Of a stretch of 64,000 nt of DNA, positions 29,337-39,477 are shown piece after piece. How positions within the stretch are numbered: position 1 is the first letter of the stretch; each line of letters opens with the position of its first letter. The translations under genes and the position numbers were made by a program. The stretch covers positions 1-64,000 of the forward strand of contig SAAX01000003.1 in the NCBI GenBank assembly GCA_009929215.1, read 5' to 3'. This DNA comes from Deltaproteobacteria bacterium. GTDB lineage: Bacteria; Desulfobacterota; Desulfovibrionia; Desulfovibrionales; Desulfovibrionaceae. The notes under the pieces were generated by a model. That model was not told the DNA's origin. It searched no databases and saw nothing but the letters and a program-made list of their open reading frames with translations.

Positions 29337-30596
29337 TCAGCGGCGCACCAGTGTAAGGGTGATGTCCAGCGTTCCCCCCACTTCGGCGGGTGGAGGGGGC
29401 AAGCTGCCTGCACGGCGTATGCCCCGCTGTACATATTTGTCAAGAAGCTTGTCACCAGTGGGCGTAATTACCTTAAAATCTGATATTTCTCCTTGAGGAG
29501 AAATCGTGAGCCGCAGTTTGGTCTGGTATTCGCCGGGTTCTGTTTCTGCCGGGATAATCACGTTATCGCGCAGTTGGTGTATAACATCACGCCGATACTT
29601 TGCGCGGTCAGCTGCGGCATCGGCTGTGGCCGGGGCAGCCGCGTGAGCTGCGGGCTTTGTACGTGCTTCGGCCTGTACAGCTTCGGCTTTGGGAGAGGCC
29701 TGCGCTGCCGCCTGCGGTGCCGGGCTTGCTGCCTGCTGCCGCACGGGTGCGGCCTGTTGTGTTGCGCCCGCTTCGCCATTTTCTTCCTGAGCACCAAAGG
29801 CGGGATCGCCATAGGTGGGCAGTTTGTCTGCGGGCTTGCGGCTTTGGCTGGTTGCTTGCGCTTGCTTGGGGCTTGTGGTTTTGGGTTCCGCTGGCTGCCC
29901 CACGCTGCCGATAAGCTGTGTTGCACGGCCGCTGTCGTTGTTCATTCCAGCTGCCTGCCGTTGCTTATTGGTAGCAGTTTTTTTGTTCTTGTCATCTGCT
30001 TTTTGAGCGCCTAACGGGGCAACTGGGGCAGGGCGCACCGCAGGTACTTCGTTGCCTCCAGCCTTGGCCACAGCTTCAGCCCTTTCGCGGGCCCGCTCTT
30101 CTGCCGCTTCGGCCCGTGTATCGCCCATTGCGGCCTCGGCCTTGCTTCTTGCTTTAACTTCTGCCCGCAATGCTTCTTCGCTACTCAGCGCTTCCGGCTT
30201 GGTTTTGCCCTTGGGCGTGCCGTTCCAGAACGTCAGATGTATGTCTGTGGGCGCACCATAAGGGGGCGTGCCAAATGAGCCAATCTGTCGTACTGCACCG
30301 CAAACCGAGCTGTCGAAAGCCTCAAGCCCCGAAGGTTTGACGGGCTTGCAGGCTTCAACCTGCCCGTGGCTGTTGATGCTGACCTTGATCCTTACCCTGA
30401 AGTCGCTTTTGAGGGCCGGTGGCGGCGCCCATATTTCAATCAGTTTGTCCAGCATGTTGCCCGCATAGGTGCTTTGGTCGGCACTGGCGGCAGAAGCGGC
30501 AAATGCCCCGACAACCGTGGCGCTGTAAAGCGCCACGGCAACGAGGCAAGAAAGAATGCGTGTTTTGTAAGGGGTCGTGCGCGGTTGGGAAGGCAT
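29337..30596 (-). CDS. TonB/TolA C-terminal domain protein (possibly two such domains)
   Basis: C-terminal YQTKLRLTISPQGEISDFKVITPTGDKLLDKYVQRGIRRAGSLPPPP; similar region near N-terminus; Ala/Pro/Gln-rich linker. Confidence 0.7.
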   Translation of the reverse strand: MPSQPRTTPYKTRILSCLVAVALYSATVVGAFAASAASADQSTYAGNMLDKLIEIWAPPPALKSDFRVRIKVSINSHGQVEACKPVKPSGLEAFDSSVCGAVRQIGSFGTPPYGAPTDIHLTFWNGTPKGKTKPEALSSEEALRAEVKARSKAEAAMGDTRAEAAEERARERAEAVAKAGGNEVPAVRPAPVAPLGAQKADDKNKKTATNKQRQAAGMNNDSGRATQLIGSVGQPAEPKTTSPKQAQATSQSRKPADKLPTYGDPAFGAQEENGEAGATQQAAPVRQQAASPAPQAAAQASPKAEAVQAEARTKPAAHAAAPATADAAADRAKYRRDVIHQLRDNVIIPAETEPGEYQTKLRLTISPQGEISDFKVITPTGDKLLDKYVQRGIRRAGSLPPPPAEVGGTLDITLTLVRR

Positions 30597-30781
30597 GTAT
30601 CCTCCTTGAGTGCGCGCGTTACCGAATGCGCGTTTCTGTGGGGCCGCGGACGGCCCAGTTTGATAACCTGTTCACCGGGCAAAGAGGCGTGATTAGCCAT
30701 GAGCGTACCGGACTGGGGGGTCCCAGTAAACCGGGCTGCCGATGGGCTACCTCTGCCCTTGCGCCTGTTTGTGCCTGGAGC

Positions 30782-31768
30782 CTAGCGGCCCATCAGTTCA
30801 TCAAGTGTAAACACAAGATCAAGATCGCCGTAGTCTGCCGAAGGCGGCGGTGGGAACTGCCCGCTCTGGGCCGTGCGCACAATGGCGTTCACCGCCGAAG
30901 AGTCAAACTGTGAATTGCCAGAGCTGTGCGTTACAGTTGGATTCTGCATCAGCTTGCCCTGTCCGTCTACCCTAACATTGATGATGCAGCGCAGGTTTAC
31001 CCGGCCAGCCGAGGCAAAGCCCCAGTTGGGCCGCACGGCAAGCATGACCTGTCCCATGTACACATCGCCAAGGCCGCCTCCACCGGGGCCAGTGCCTTCT
31101 CCGCCGCCACCGCCACGGTTGCCGCCAGCACGGCGCTGTGCCTGTGCCAGGGCCTGCTCAACAGCGCTGCCACGGTCACCCGATTCTGCGCGTGAGGTAG
31201 CCTTGCGCGCTTGCTGCAATGCCGCAGCAACTGGATCAACATTGGACTTGGCGTCCTTGGATTCCTTGGCATCCTTCTTGGCATCGGCCTTGGGCGGTTC
31301 GGGCTTTTTCTGATCCTTGGGCTTCTCTTTGGGCTGTTCCTTGGGTGGCTCTTCCTTGGGTTTGGGCTTTTCTTCCTTTTTCTGCGCGATGGGTTTGGCT
31401 TCTTCCTTGGGTTCCGGCTTGGGCTGCGGCTTTGGTTCCGGCTTTGGTTCCGGTTTTTTCACCTCTGCGGCTGCGTCCTGCTTGGGCTGCGGCGGAACAG
31501 GCTTGGGCTCTTTAACTTCGGCGCGCTCGGGGGCGGCAACCTCTGCCTTTGGGGCGGGAGGTGTGGGCGCCATAGGGCCATCGCCGGGTTGCCCCATGTG
31601 CCCAAGAATGGGCGAGGGCGTGCGGTTACCGCCTGTAGCGCCATCCACAAGACTGATCATGACCGGGGGCGTGTCCAGCTTGATGGGCGGTCTATTGGGC
31701 CAGAACCATATCAGCAAAAATATGGTTGCGTGCAGGCAGAATGAAAGAACGTATGAGGCCAGGCGCAT
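30782..31768 (-). CDS. tolA: TolA/TonB-like energy transducer
   Basis: N-terminal TM with SxxLH, Pro/Lys-rich linker, TonB_C-type C-terminus; follows tolQ-tolR. Confidence 0.8.
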   Translation of the reverse strand: MRLASYVLSFCLHATIFLLIWFWPNRPPIKLDTPPVMISLVDGATGGNRTPSPILGHMGQPGDGPMAPTPPAPKAEVAAPERAEVKEPKPVPPQPKQDAAAEVKKPEPKPEPKPQPKPEPKEEAKPIAQKKEEKPKPKEEPPKEQPKEKPKDQKKPEPPKADAKKDAKESKDAKSNVDPVAAALQQARKATSRAESGDRGSAVEQALAQAQRRAGGNRGGGGGEGTGPGGGGLGDVYMGQVMLAVRPNWGFASAGRVNLRCIINVRVDGQGKLMQNPTVTHSSGNSQFDSSAVNAIVRTAQSGQFPPPPSADYGDLDLVFTLDELMGR

Positions 31769-31777
31769 AGAGCAATC

Positions 31778-32230
31778 CTACTTTCGGGCGCGGGCGGGCT
31801 GACCGCCCTTGGACGCGGCATCGTCGGGCTGTTCGGCGATAACGCCTAGTTTCTCAATGCCTACGGCCTTGATATGACCCATGACTTCCACAACCGTGCC
31901 GTAAGGAACAGACTTGTCGGCCTGAAGAAAGAGCGTCTTGTTTTTTTCCTTCACCAGACGCTGTAAGTAGCCTTCAAGGTCTTCCATTGTTTCGACAGGG
32001 TATTCGTCAAGGTACATTTTGCCGTCATTGCGCACGGTCAATACCATGTGGTCGGCTTCTGTAGAGAGCACTTCCACCTGCTTTGTCTGCGGCAAATCAA
32101 CTTCAAGGCCCTGGCTCATCATGGGGGTTGCCACCATAAAGATGATCAGCAACACCAGCATAACGTCCACAAAGGGTGTTACGTTGATATCCGAAACAAA
32201 CTTGCCGCCGCCGCCAACATTAGCGCCCAT
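31778..32230 (-). CDS. tolR: ExbD/TolR biopolymer transport protein
   Basis: SDINVTPFVDVMLVLLIIFMVATPMM signature. Confidence 0.92.
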   Translation of the reverse strand: MGANVGGGGKFVSDINVTPFVDVMLVLLIIFMVATPMMSQGLEVDLPQTKQVEVLSTEADHMVLTVRNDGKMYLDEYPVETMEDLEGYLQRLVKEKNKTLFLQADKSVPYGTVVEVMGHIKAVGIEKLGVIAEQPDDAASKGGQPARARK

Positions 32231-32231
32231 G

Positions 32232-32927
32232 CTACATCTCCGTTGCGCCCGTGCGCTGCACGGGACGATGGGCGTTGATTTCGCGCTGTACGCGGTTGAG
32301 GAACACGCCTGCAAAGTTTACCAGCAGCGTATCAACCTGCGAAAGCTTGCCCATAAAGATGTTGAAGCCGATGGTGGCAGGCACGGCCACAGCAAGGCCA
32401 ATGGCCGTTGCCACAAGGGCTTCGGAAATGCCGGGGGCAACCGTGGCCAGAGAGGCCGACTTGAGCATGCCAATGGAGTGGAAGGAGCTCATGATGCCCC
32501 AAACCGTACCAAACAGGCCTATAAAGGGGGCCGTGTTGGCGCAGGTGGCCAGCACCGAAAGCGAGCTTTGCAGACGGGCCAGTTCTGTGCCCACGCCCTG
32601 GCGCAGTGCGCGGCGAACATTGTCGACCACCACATCGCTGCTGTTGCCAAGCTCCTTGGAGCGGTTGAACTCAAGCACGCCCTGATGGGCAATGTAGTAG
32701 AGCGGCGAGGTTGGGTCAGAGCCCAGCGACTGCACGGCATCGCGCAGGTTGGCCGCCTTTTCAAACCCTGCTGTGCCGCTGAGGGCTTTTTTGTTGGCAG
32801 CGCTCAGACCGATGAACTTCTGGATCATCAGCCCCCAGCTCCCGATGGACATAATGACCAGAAACGCCAGCACCGCCTTGGCCACCAGACTTGCCTGGGC
32901 GATCATTGAAAAAAAACTGAATTCCAT
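32232..32927 (-). CDS. tolQ: MotA/TolQ/ExbB proton channel
   Basis: APFIGLFGTVWGIMSSF and SEALVATAIGLAVAVPATIGFN signatures; start at MEFSFFSMIAQ. Confidence 0.92.
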   Translation of the reverse strand: MEFSFFSMIAQASLVAKAVLAFLVIMSIGSWGLMIQKFIGLSAANKKALSGTAGFEKAANLRDAVQSLGSDPTSPLYYIAHQGVLEFNRSKELGNSSDVVVDNVRRALRQGVGTELARLQSSLSVLATCANTAPFIGLFGTVWGIMSSFHSIGMLKSASLATVAPGISEALVATAIGLAVAVPATIGFNIFMGKLSQVDTLLVNFAGVFLNRVQREINAHRPVQRTGATEM

Positions 32928-33478
32928 GTGGTTCTCCATATCTGCGCAACAACTGTGGTCGTTTTCAGTGCGCCGCAAAAAATGCCAGCACGGCAGACGC
33001 GAAGACGCGCCAACCGTCACGGCGGAGCTGCGGAATCCCGCAAGGACTCTGCTGCGCAGCATGCTACGGTTGTGGTAAACTTTCAAGAAATTTTTTAGAA
33101 TCGTCGCGCTGCCCGGCTTTTTCGTGAAATTTGGGCGTTTACTGTATGCGCGGAAGGCATGATTTGAAACAGGTACGCGGATACATGAGATTTTATTTTT
33201 TATTTATACTTACAGGTATGAGTCCTGGCAGCTTTTAGTGGGCCTTGTCTGGGCGGCATAATTGCATATGGTTGCCTTCTATACCACAGCAAATAAATGC
33301 GTAAGCATTTTTTGTTCCGCATATTTTGCCAGCAATATTTTTTTGTTGAATGACAAATAAAGCGAATTGCGATAAAATATCGTCCGTTGGTATATGTTGC
33401 CAATGACGCATGCTGCGGTGTATGAATGCTGAGTGAGAATAATTTTTAAAGGATTGCGGAAATTTTCGCAGTAAATAT

Positions 33479-34915
33479 ATGAAGCGCATTCCCGAACTGA
33501 GCCTGTTTTTTCTTGTGGTAGGCGCGCTTGCAGGCCCCTTGGGCTGTGGTGATGCCTTGGCCGCGTCATCCACGCCGTCTATCAGTACCGCTGGCAGTGC
33601 AGCTGTGCCTGTTTTTAGAGGCAGAAGCCTCTCGTCCGGAAAAGGCAACTCCGTGCCCGCAGGCGATGTAACAATGCCTGATGCCGTTGACATGGCTTTG
33701 CGGCATAACCCCAGCCTTGGTTCGCAAGAGGCGCAGGGGCAGTCTTCTGAAGAAGCGCGCAAGTCTGCGCGAGGGGCTTTTGGCCCCAAACTTGGCACAA
33801 CGTATTCTGTTTCAAAGCAGGAAAGAAAGACAGAGCCTGCTACCCCAAGCACTACCAGGCCAGCCGCAAATGGCACATACACCTGGGCGGTAGAAATTTC
33901 ACAGCCTGTATTTCAAGGTTTTCAGCTGCTGGCAACGTACCAAAAGGCCGCCCTCCAGGCCGACAGCGACAAGGCCAGCGTGCGCAATGCCGAACTGACC
34001 ATGACAGAAAATGTTCAGACCCAGTTTCTGAACTACCTGCGCTACGACGAGAGCGCACGCAGCCAGCGCAAAGCTCTGGATCGTCTGCAAGACCAACTGC
34101 GCATTACAACTGCCTTTTACAATGTGGGGTTGCGCCCCCGGCTTGATGTGCTTCAGGCCGAGGTTGACGTGCGCCAGGCCGAAAATACGCTTATTCAGAT
34201 TGAAAACAGCCGTGACACAAGCCTTGCCAAGCTGAATACCCTGCTGGGCATGCCCGCAACGGCCAAGATCAAGTTTAAGGGAACACTTGCCCATGTGCCC
34301 TTTACCCGTTCGCTAGAGCAGTGCCTTGAGGCGGCCTATCGGCAGCGGCCCGATCTGTACATGGCTGCCCGTTCGGTGGAAATTGCCGGCAAATCGCAGC
34401 AGCAGGTGCAGAGCGCCTATTACCCGCAGGTTGAGGCCTATTACAATATAACGCAGAACGGCAATTCGCTTGATCTGCAAAACCGGGGCGACCGGGGTTC
34501 GCGCAGCGCAGTATGGGAAGTGGGCGCGCGCGCTACCTGGGATGCTTTTCAGTGGGGCACCACCTACTATGCCGACAAAGAGGCTGGCTGGCTGGTTACC
34601 AAGATGCGCTATGCCGAAGAAGATCTGAAGCTCAGCGTTGGCTATGACATCAAATCGAGGTTGTTGGCCGTACAGGAAGCCGAAAAACGGATTGCTGTTG
34701 CGGAAAAGGGCGTGGAGCAGTCTACCGAAGCCTACAATGTGGCCCTGGCCCGTTATCAGGAACAGGTGGGCACCAACTTTGACGTGCTGGACGCTTCGTC
34801 CAAGCTCACCCTCGCCCAGGCGACTTTAACAGGAGCCAAGGCCGACTATTTGACTGCTCTGGCGCAAATTTATGTGGCCATGGGCGAATTTCACCCTGAT
34901 CTTATGCGGCGTTGA
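33479..34915 (+). CDS. TolC-family outer membrane protein
   Basis: Signal peptide, OEP-type coiled-coil repeats (RPRLDVLQAEVDVRQAENTLIQ; EQVGTNFDVLDASSKLTLAQ). Confidence 0.88.
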   Translation: MKRIPELSLFFLVVGALAGPLGCGDALAASSTPSISTAGSAAVPVFRGRSLSSGKGNSVPAGDVTMPDAVDMALRHNPSLGSQEAQGQSSEEARKSARGAFGPKLGTTYSVSKQERKTEPATPSTTRPAANGTYTWAVEISQPVFQGFQLLATYQKAALQADSDKASVRNAELTMTENVQTQFLNYLRYDESARSQRKALDRLQDQLRITTAFYNVGLRPRLDVLQAEVDVRQAENTLIQIENSRDTSLAKLNTLLGMPATAKIKFKGTLAHVPFTRSLEQCLEAAYRQRPDLYMAARSVEIAGKSQQQVQSAYYPQVEAYYNITQNGNSLDLQNRGDRGSRSAVWEVGARATWDAFQWGTTYYADKEAGWLVTKMRYAEEDLKLSVGYDIKSRLLAVQEAEKRIAVAEKGVEQSTEAYNVALARYQEQVGTNFDVLDASSKLTLAQATLTGAKADYLTALAQIYVAMGEFHPDLMRR

Positions 34916-34959
34916 GCACGGGCACAGCCTTTGCCGAGCCGCACCAAAAGCGATGAAGA

Positions 34960-36618
34960 ATGAATGAACCTTACCTGAACATAACCCCTCTCGGCGGGTT
35001 AGGAGAAATCGGCCTCAACTGCCAGCTGTGGGAAACTGCGGGCGGCGTGGTGATGGTCGACTGTGGCCTCATGTTTCCTGACGATGCCCATCTGGGCGTG
35101 GACGTTGTTATTCCGCACTTTGGTGCGGTCAGCGGCATCAAGGACAAACTGCTCGGTATCGTGCTGACCCACGGGCACGAAGACCACATTGGCGCACTTC
35201 CCTGGCTTGTGCCCGAATTAAAGGGAACGCGCATCTACGGTTCGCGTTTTACCCTTGCCCTTGTCGAGCACAAGCTGCGTGAACGCGAGATTCTCGACTG
35301 GGTTGAACTGTGTCCCGTTGATCTCAATACGGTGCTGCCGCTGGGCGACCTGACCTTCCATTTTTTCCCCGTCTGCCATTCCATACCCGAAGGTTTTGGC
35401 CTGGGCGTAGAAACGCCTGTGGGCCGCGTGGTGCACAGCGGCGACTTCAAGATCGACCCGCACCCCCTTGATACCACCGGCACGGATCTGAATCTGTTTC
35501 GCAATTTTGCCGGGCCCGAAGGCGCGCGGCTGCTGCTCTCGGATTCCACCAACGTGGTGCGCGATGGCCGCTCTCTCACCGAGCGTGAAGTCAAGGATTC
35601 GCTGGACAAAATATTTGCCAAGGCAGAAGGGCGCATTGTCATTACGCTTTTTTCAAGCCACATCCAGCGTATTCAGGAGGTTTTTGACCTTGCGCGCGAA
35701 CACGGGCGCACGGTTGTTATCAGCGGCAAGTCGCTGGCCAACAACATCGAGATGGCGCGCGATCTTGGCATTGCCAAGCTGCCGCCGTCATTTTTCAATG
35801 CCCACAACGGCGTGCCCGACCTGCCCGACAACCAGCTGGTGCTGGTGGTAACAGGGGCCCAGGGCGAACCGCTGTCGGCGCTTTCGCGCATGGTGCTTGG
35901 CGGCCACAGGCAGCTCGAGATCCGCAAGGGCGATACCGTGGTCATGAGCTCGCGCATGATCCCCGGCAATGCCAAGGCCATATCAAAGCTCATTAACGAA
36001 ATGTACCGCATTGGCGCAGAGGTGTTGTACGAAAGCGTGCACGCCATCCACGCCTCTGGTCACGCCCAGCGCGAAGAACTGCGCGACATGCTCGAGGCCG
36101 TGCGCCCCACGCTGTTTGTTCCCATCCACGGCGAATACCAGCACCTCGTCAAGCATGGCCGCCTTGCCGTTGAATGCGGCGTAAAGCAGGACAACGTGAT
36201 TCTGCTTGAGGACGGCCTGCCCTTGGCCCTGATGGAGGATTCCTTCAAAATTGAGCCGCGCGTGCCTGTGGAGTGCACACTGGTGGACGGCAAGGGCGTG
36301 GGCGATGTTGGCTACGCTGTGCTCAAGGAGCGTCGCATTCTCGGCGACGAGGGCATGGTAATTGTGGTGCTGGTGGTGGATTCTGAAACCGGCAGCGTGC
36401 TGCACGGGCCGGAAATGATCTCTAAGGGATTTGTGTTTGAGCAGCACTACAGCCACCTGCTGGAAGACGCCAAGTGCCTGGTGCTGGACGAAATAGAAGC
36501 AGCCCGCCCCGGCCAGCTTGGCCGCATGCAGGAAGGCATCCGCTCGTCGTTACGGCGGTTTTTCCGCCGGGTGCTTGAGCGCGACCCCGTGGTTGTGCCG
36601 ATTATCAGTGAGGTTTAG
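34960..36618 (+). CDS. rnj: Ribonuclease J
   Basis: Metallo-beta-lactamase HGHEDHIGALP, beta-CASP domain, HASGHAQREELRDML, PIHGEYQHL. Confidence 0.93.
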   Translation: MNEPYLNITPLGGLGEIGLNCQLWETAGGVVMVDCGLMFPDDAHLGVDVVIPHFGAVSGIKDKLLGIVLTHGHEDHIGALPWLVPELKGTRIYGSRFTLALVEHKLREREILDWVELCPVDLNTVLPLGDLTFHFFPVCHSIPEGFGLGVETPVGRVVHSGDFKIDPHPLDTTGTDLNLFRNFAGPEGARLLLSDSTNVVRDGRSLTEREVKDSLDKIFAKAEGRIVITLFSSHIQRIQEVFDLAREHGRTVVISGKSLANNIEMARDLGIAKLPPSFFNAHNGVPDLPDNQLVLVVTGAQGEPLSALSRMVLGGHRQLEIRKGDTVVMSSRMIPGNAKAISKLINEMYRIGAEVLYESVHAIHASGHAQREELRDMLEAVRPTLFVPIHGEYQHLVKHGRLAVECGVKQDNVILLEDGLPLALMEDSFKIEPRVPVECTLVDGKGVGDVGYAVLKERRILGDEGMVIVVLVVDSETGSVLHGPEMISKGFVFEQHYSHLLEDAKCLVLDEIEAARPGQLGRMQEGIRSSLRRFFRRVLERDPVVVPIISEV

Positions 36619-36646
36619 GCCTCGCTGCCGCCTTGGTCTTTATTCA

Positions 36647-36692
36647 TAAAAGTAAAAGCCGCTGCCTGAATTATCGGGCAGCGGCTTTTTAA
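36647..36692. terminator. Bidirectional intrinsic terminator between rnj and livF
   Basis: AAAAGCCGCTGCCTGAATTATCGGGCAGCGGCTTTTT hairpin. Confidence 0.88.
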
Positions 36693-36772
36693 TGCAAGCG
36701 GCGCTTTTTCGGGCAAGCAGGTATCTGCCTTTGCCAAAAAAGCGCCGTGGATAGTTGATTGCAAAGCGGATG

Positions 36773-37477
36773 CTACATGCCTAGATAGGCAGTGCGCACT
36801 TCTTCGCTGGAAAGCAGGTTGGCGGCAGTGTCACGCATGACTATGCGGCCATTTTCCATAACGTAGCCGTGGTTGGCGATGCGCAGCGCCTGGTTGGCGT
36901 TTTGCTCCACCAGAAAGACCGTGGTTCCGTTTTCGTTAACTTTTTGGATAATGGAAAAAATCTGCTGGATGATGATGGGCGCAAGACCCAGCGACGGTTC
37001 GTCCAGCAGCAGCAGTTTGGGGCGGGCCATGAGGGCACGGCTGATGGCAAGCATCTGCTGCTCGCCGCCCGAAAGCGTACCGCCAGCCTGCTTGCGGCGC
37101 TCGGAAAGAATGGGGAAGAGGCTGAACACATAGTCCAGGTCGTCCTTTACTCCCGCCGGGTCACGCCGCAAAAAAGCTCCGAGGTCGAGGTTTTCGCTTA
37201 CGCTCAGGTCGGGAAAAATCAGGCGGCCTTCGGGAACCTGCGAGATGCCCAGGGTCACGATTTCGTGCGGGGGCAGCTGGTGGATGGGCTTGCCATACCA
37301 CAAAATTTCGCCGTTTCTGGGGCGGTTGATGCCGCAGATGGTCATGAGCGTGGTGGACTTGCCAGCGCCGTTGGCCCCGATCAGGGTGACAATTTCGCCT
37401 TCTTCGATCTTGAGCGAAATATCGCGCAGGGCCTGAATATTGCCGTAATAGGTATCTACGTTACGCAGCTCAAGCAT
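36773..37477 (-). CDS. livF: Branched-chain amino acid ABC transporter ATPase
   Basis: GANGAGKST, LSGGEQQMLAISRAL, LLLDEPSLGLAP; LivF length. Confidence 0.92.
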   Translation of the reverse strand: MLELRNVDTYYGNIQALRDISLKIEEGEIVTLIGANGAGKSTTLMTICGINRPRNGEILWYGKPIHQLPPHEIVTLGISQVPEGRLIFPDLSVSENLDLGAFLRRDPAGVKDDLDYVFSLFPILSERRKQAGGTLSGGEQQMLAISRALMARPKLLLLDEPSLGLAPIIIQQIFSIIQKVNENGTTVFLVEQNANQALRIANHGYVMENGRIVMRDTAANLLSSEEVRTAYLGM

Positions 37478-38255
37478 CGCTTTCTCCCAGATATGCCTTG
37501 ATAACGCGGGGGTTGGTGCGGATTTCGGCAGGTATGCCGGTGGCGATGCAGGAACCGTATTCCATGACGTAGATGCGGTCTGAAAGCGACATTACCATGC
37601 CCATATCGTGCTCGATAAGCAGGATGGAGAGCTGCTGGTTGTCGCGTATGGAGCACACAAGCTCTTTGAGCTCGTTGGTTTCCTGTGGGTTCATGCCTGC
37701 AGCCGGTTCATCCAGCAGCAGCATACGCGGTTCCGTGGCCATGGCGCGGGCGATTTCGAGGCGTCGCTGCGCACCGTAGGGCAGGTTCTTGGCGGTTTCG
37801 TTCCAGAAATCCTGAAGCTTCACCAATTCGAGCAGTTCGTAGCTGCGGTCAATGCTGTTCTGCTCTTCGCGGCGGGTGCGCCCGTCGCGCACAATGGCAC
37901 CAAAGATGCCCGCCTTGGTGCGGCAATGGCGGCCAATCATCACGTTTTCAAGCACGGTCATTTCGCTGAACAGGCGAATGTTCTGGAACGTGCGCGCCAT
38001 ACCAAGGGACGTGATGAGGTGGGGTTTTTTGCCGTTGAGCAACTGCTTGTCGCCCTCGGCGCTGTGCAGGTACATCTGCCCCTCGGTGGGAGTATAGATG
38101 CCCGTTACGCAGTTGAAAAAAGTGGTCTTGCCAGCGCCGTTCGGGCCAATGAGAGCCACGATCTCACCACTGTTTACAGTGAGCGAAAGTTCGTTCAGCG
38201 CGCGCAAACCGCCAAAATCTTGCGAAAGGTCTTTAACCTCTAACACCGGTTTCAT
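37470..38255 (-). CDS. livG: Branched-chain amino acid ABC transporter ATPase
   Basis: GPNGAGKTTFFNCVTG, LEIARAMATEPRMLLLDEPAAGMNP. Confidence 0.92.
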   Translation of the reverse strand: MKPVLEVKDLSQDFGGLRALNELSLTVNSGEIVALIGPNGAGKTTFFNCVTGIYTPTEGQMYLHSAEGDKQLLNGKKPHLITSLGMARTFQNIRLFSEMTVLENVMIGRHCRTKAGIFGAIVRDGRTRREEQNSIDRSYELLELVKLQDFWNETAKNLPYGAQRRLEIARAMATEPRMLLLDEPAAGMNPQETNELKELVCSIRDNQQLSILLIEHDMGMVMSLSDRIYVMEYGSCIATGIPAEIRTNPRVIKAYLGESDA

Positions 38256-39475
38256 GAGCGACCCCCTTCAGCACCGTGCAGGTTGCTGATGCGGTAGCGC
38301 CTGCGCTCGCCGCTGATGAGGCCCTGTGGCCGGAAGAGCATCATAATCACCATGATGGCTCCGAAAAGCAGCATACGATAGTCAGAGAATGCCCGCAGAT
38401 ATTCCGGGGCAAGAATAAGAATCAGCGCGGCAATCACCACACCGGCAATGGAACCCATGCCACCCAACACCACCATGGAAAGAATCATGGCCGATTCCAT
38501 GAAGGTGAAGCTTGATGGGTTGATGTAAGTGGTTTTGGCGGCAAAAATTACACCAGCAAAACCAGCCCAGCACGAACCGAGGGCAAAGGCCGAAAGCTTC
38601 ACGCGAGTGATGTCCACGCCCATGGCCTCGCAGGCAATCTCGTCTTCACGCAGAGCTTGCAGGGCAAGGCCCACCCGCGAATTCTTGAGCCGTGTAATGA
38701 CAACAATGGTCACAACCACAGCCGCCAGCACCAGATAGTAAATGTAGGTGGTGGAAGCGGTAATATCCATGCTCATGCCAAAAAAGCCGGGGCGCGGAAT
38801 ATCGCTGACGCCACGCGGGCCGCCGGTAACCGTGTTCCAGTTTTGCAGTGTGAGGCGCACAATCTCGCCAAACCCAAGGGTCACGATGGCAAGATAGTCG
38901 CCGCGCAGGCGCAGCACGGGAAAGCCCAACCCAAGCCCAAACAGTACGGTAAGAAAACCGCCAATGGGCAGGCAGGTCCAGAAACCAAGGCCAAAGTACT
39001 GGTTCAACAGGCCGTAGGTGTAGGCGCCAATGGCGTAAAAAGCCACATAGCCAAGCACCAGCTGGCCCGCAAGACCCACAACGATATTCAGACCCAGGGC
39101 CAGCATGACATACAGCAGGGCCGAGATCATGATGTTGGTCTGGTAGAACGAGCTCACGAGCGGCATGACCACCAGTACAACGGCCAGCACGGCAAGGCCG
39201 CCCAGCCTGAGGCCAGCGCGGTTTTTAAAAGCTTCAACCATTTCGCCCAGATTGAACCATTGGGGCAGGCTGATAATCTTGGTTCCTGCGGCCTTGCGGC
39301 TAAAGCACCAGTCCCAGATAAGGGCAAGAACAAATATGCCCGCGCCAAGGGCAAGCAGGCGGTCAAAACGCCAAACTACTGATTTTGCCGCGACGTTCAG
39401 TTTGATGCCCAGCACCGGAAGGGTGAGCAGCATGAACCACAGGGCGGCGATGGCGGCTTTAATAATGCGCTGCAT
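38252..39475 (-). CDS. livM: Branched-chain amino acid ABC transporter permease
   Basis: LivM signature VVGLAGQLVLGYVAFYAIGAYTYGLL; operon context. Confidence 0.92.
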   Translation of the reverse strand: MQRIIKAAIAALWFMLLTLPVLGIKLNVAAKSVVWRFDRLLALGAGIFVLALIWDWCFSRKAAGTKIISLPQWFNLGEMVEAFKNRAGLRLGGLAVLAVVLVVMPLVSSFYQTNIMISALLYVMLALGLNIVVGLAGQLVLGYVAFYAIGAYTYGLLNQYFGLGFWTCLPIGGFLTVLFGLGLGFPVLRLRGDYLAIVTLGFGEIVRLTLQNWNTVTGGPRGVSDIPRPGFFGMSMDITASTTYIYYLVLAAVVVTIVVITRLKNSRVGLALQALREDEIACEAMGVDITRVKLSAFALGSCWAGFAGVIFAAKTTYINPSSFTFMESAMILSMVVLGGMGSIAGVVIAALILILAPEYLRAFSDYRMLLFGAIMVIMMLFRPQGLISGERRRYRISNLHGAEGGRS

Positions 39476-39477
39476 GG

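Noticed and set aside
31211-31802. + strand hydrophobic ORFs (Gly/Leu/Phe repeats) opposite tolA
   Set aside because: Antisense translation of the Pro/Lys/Glu-rich TolA linker, not a membrane protein gene.
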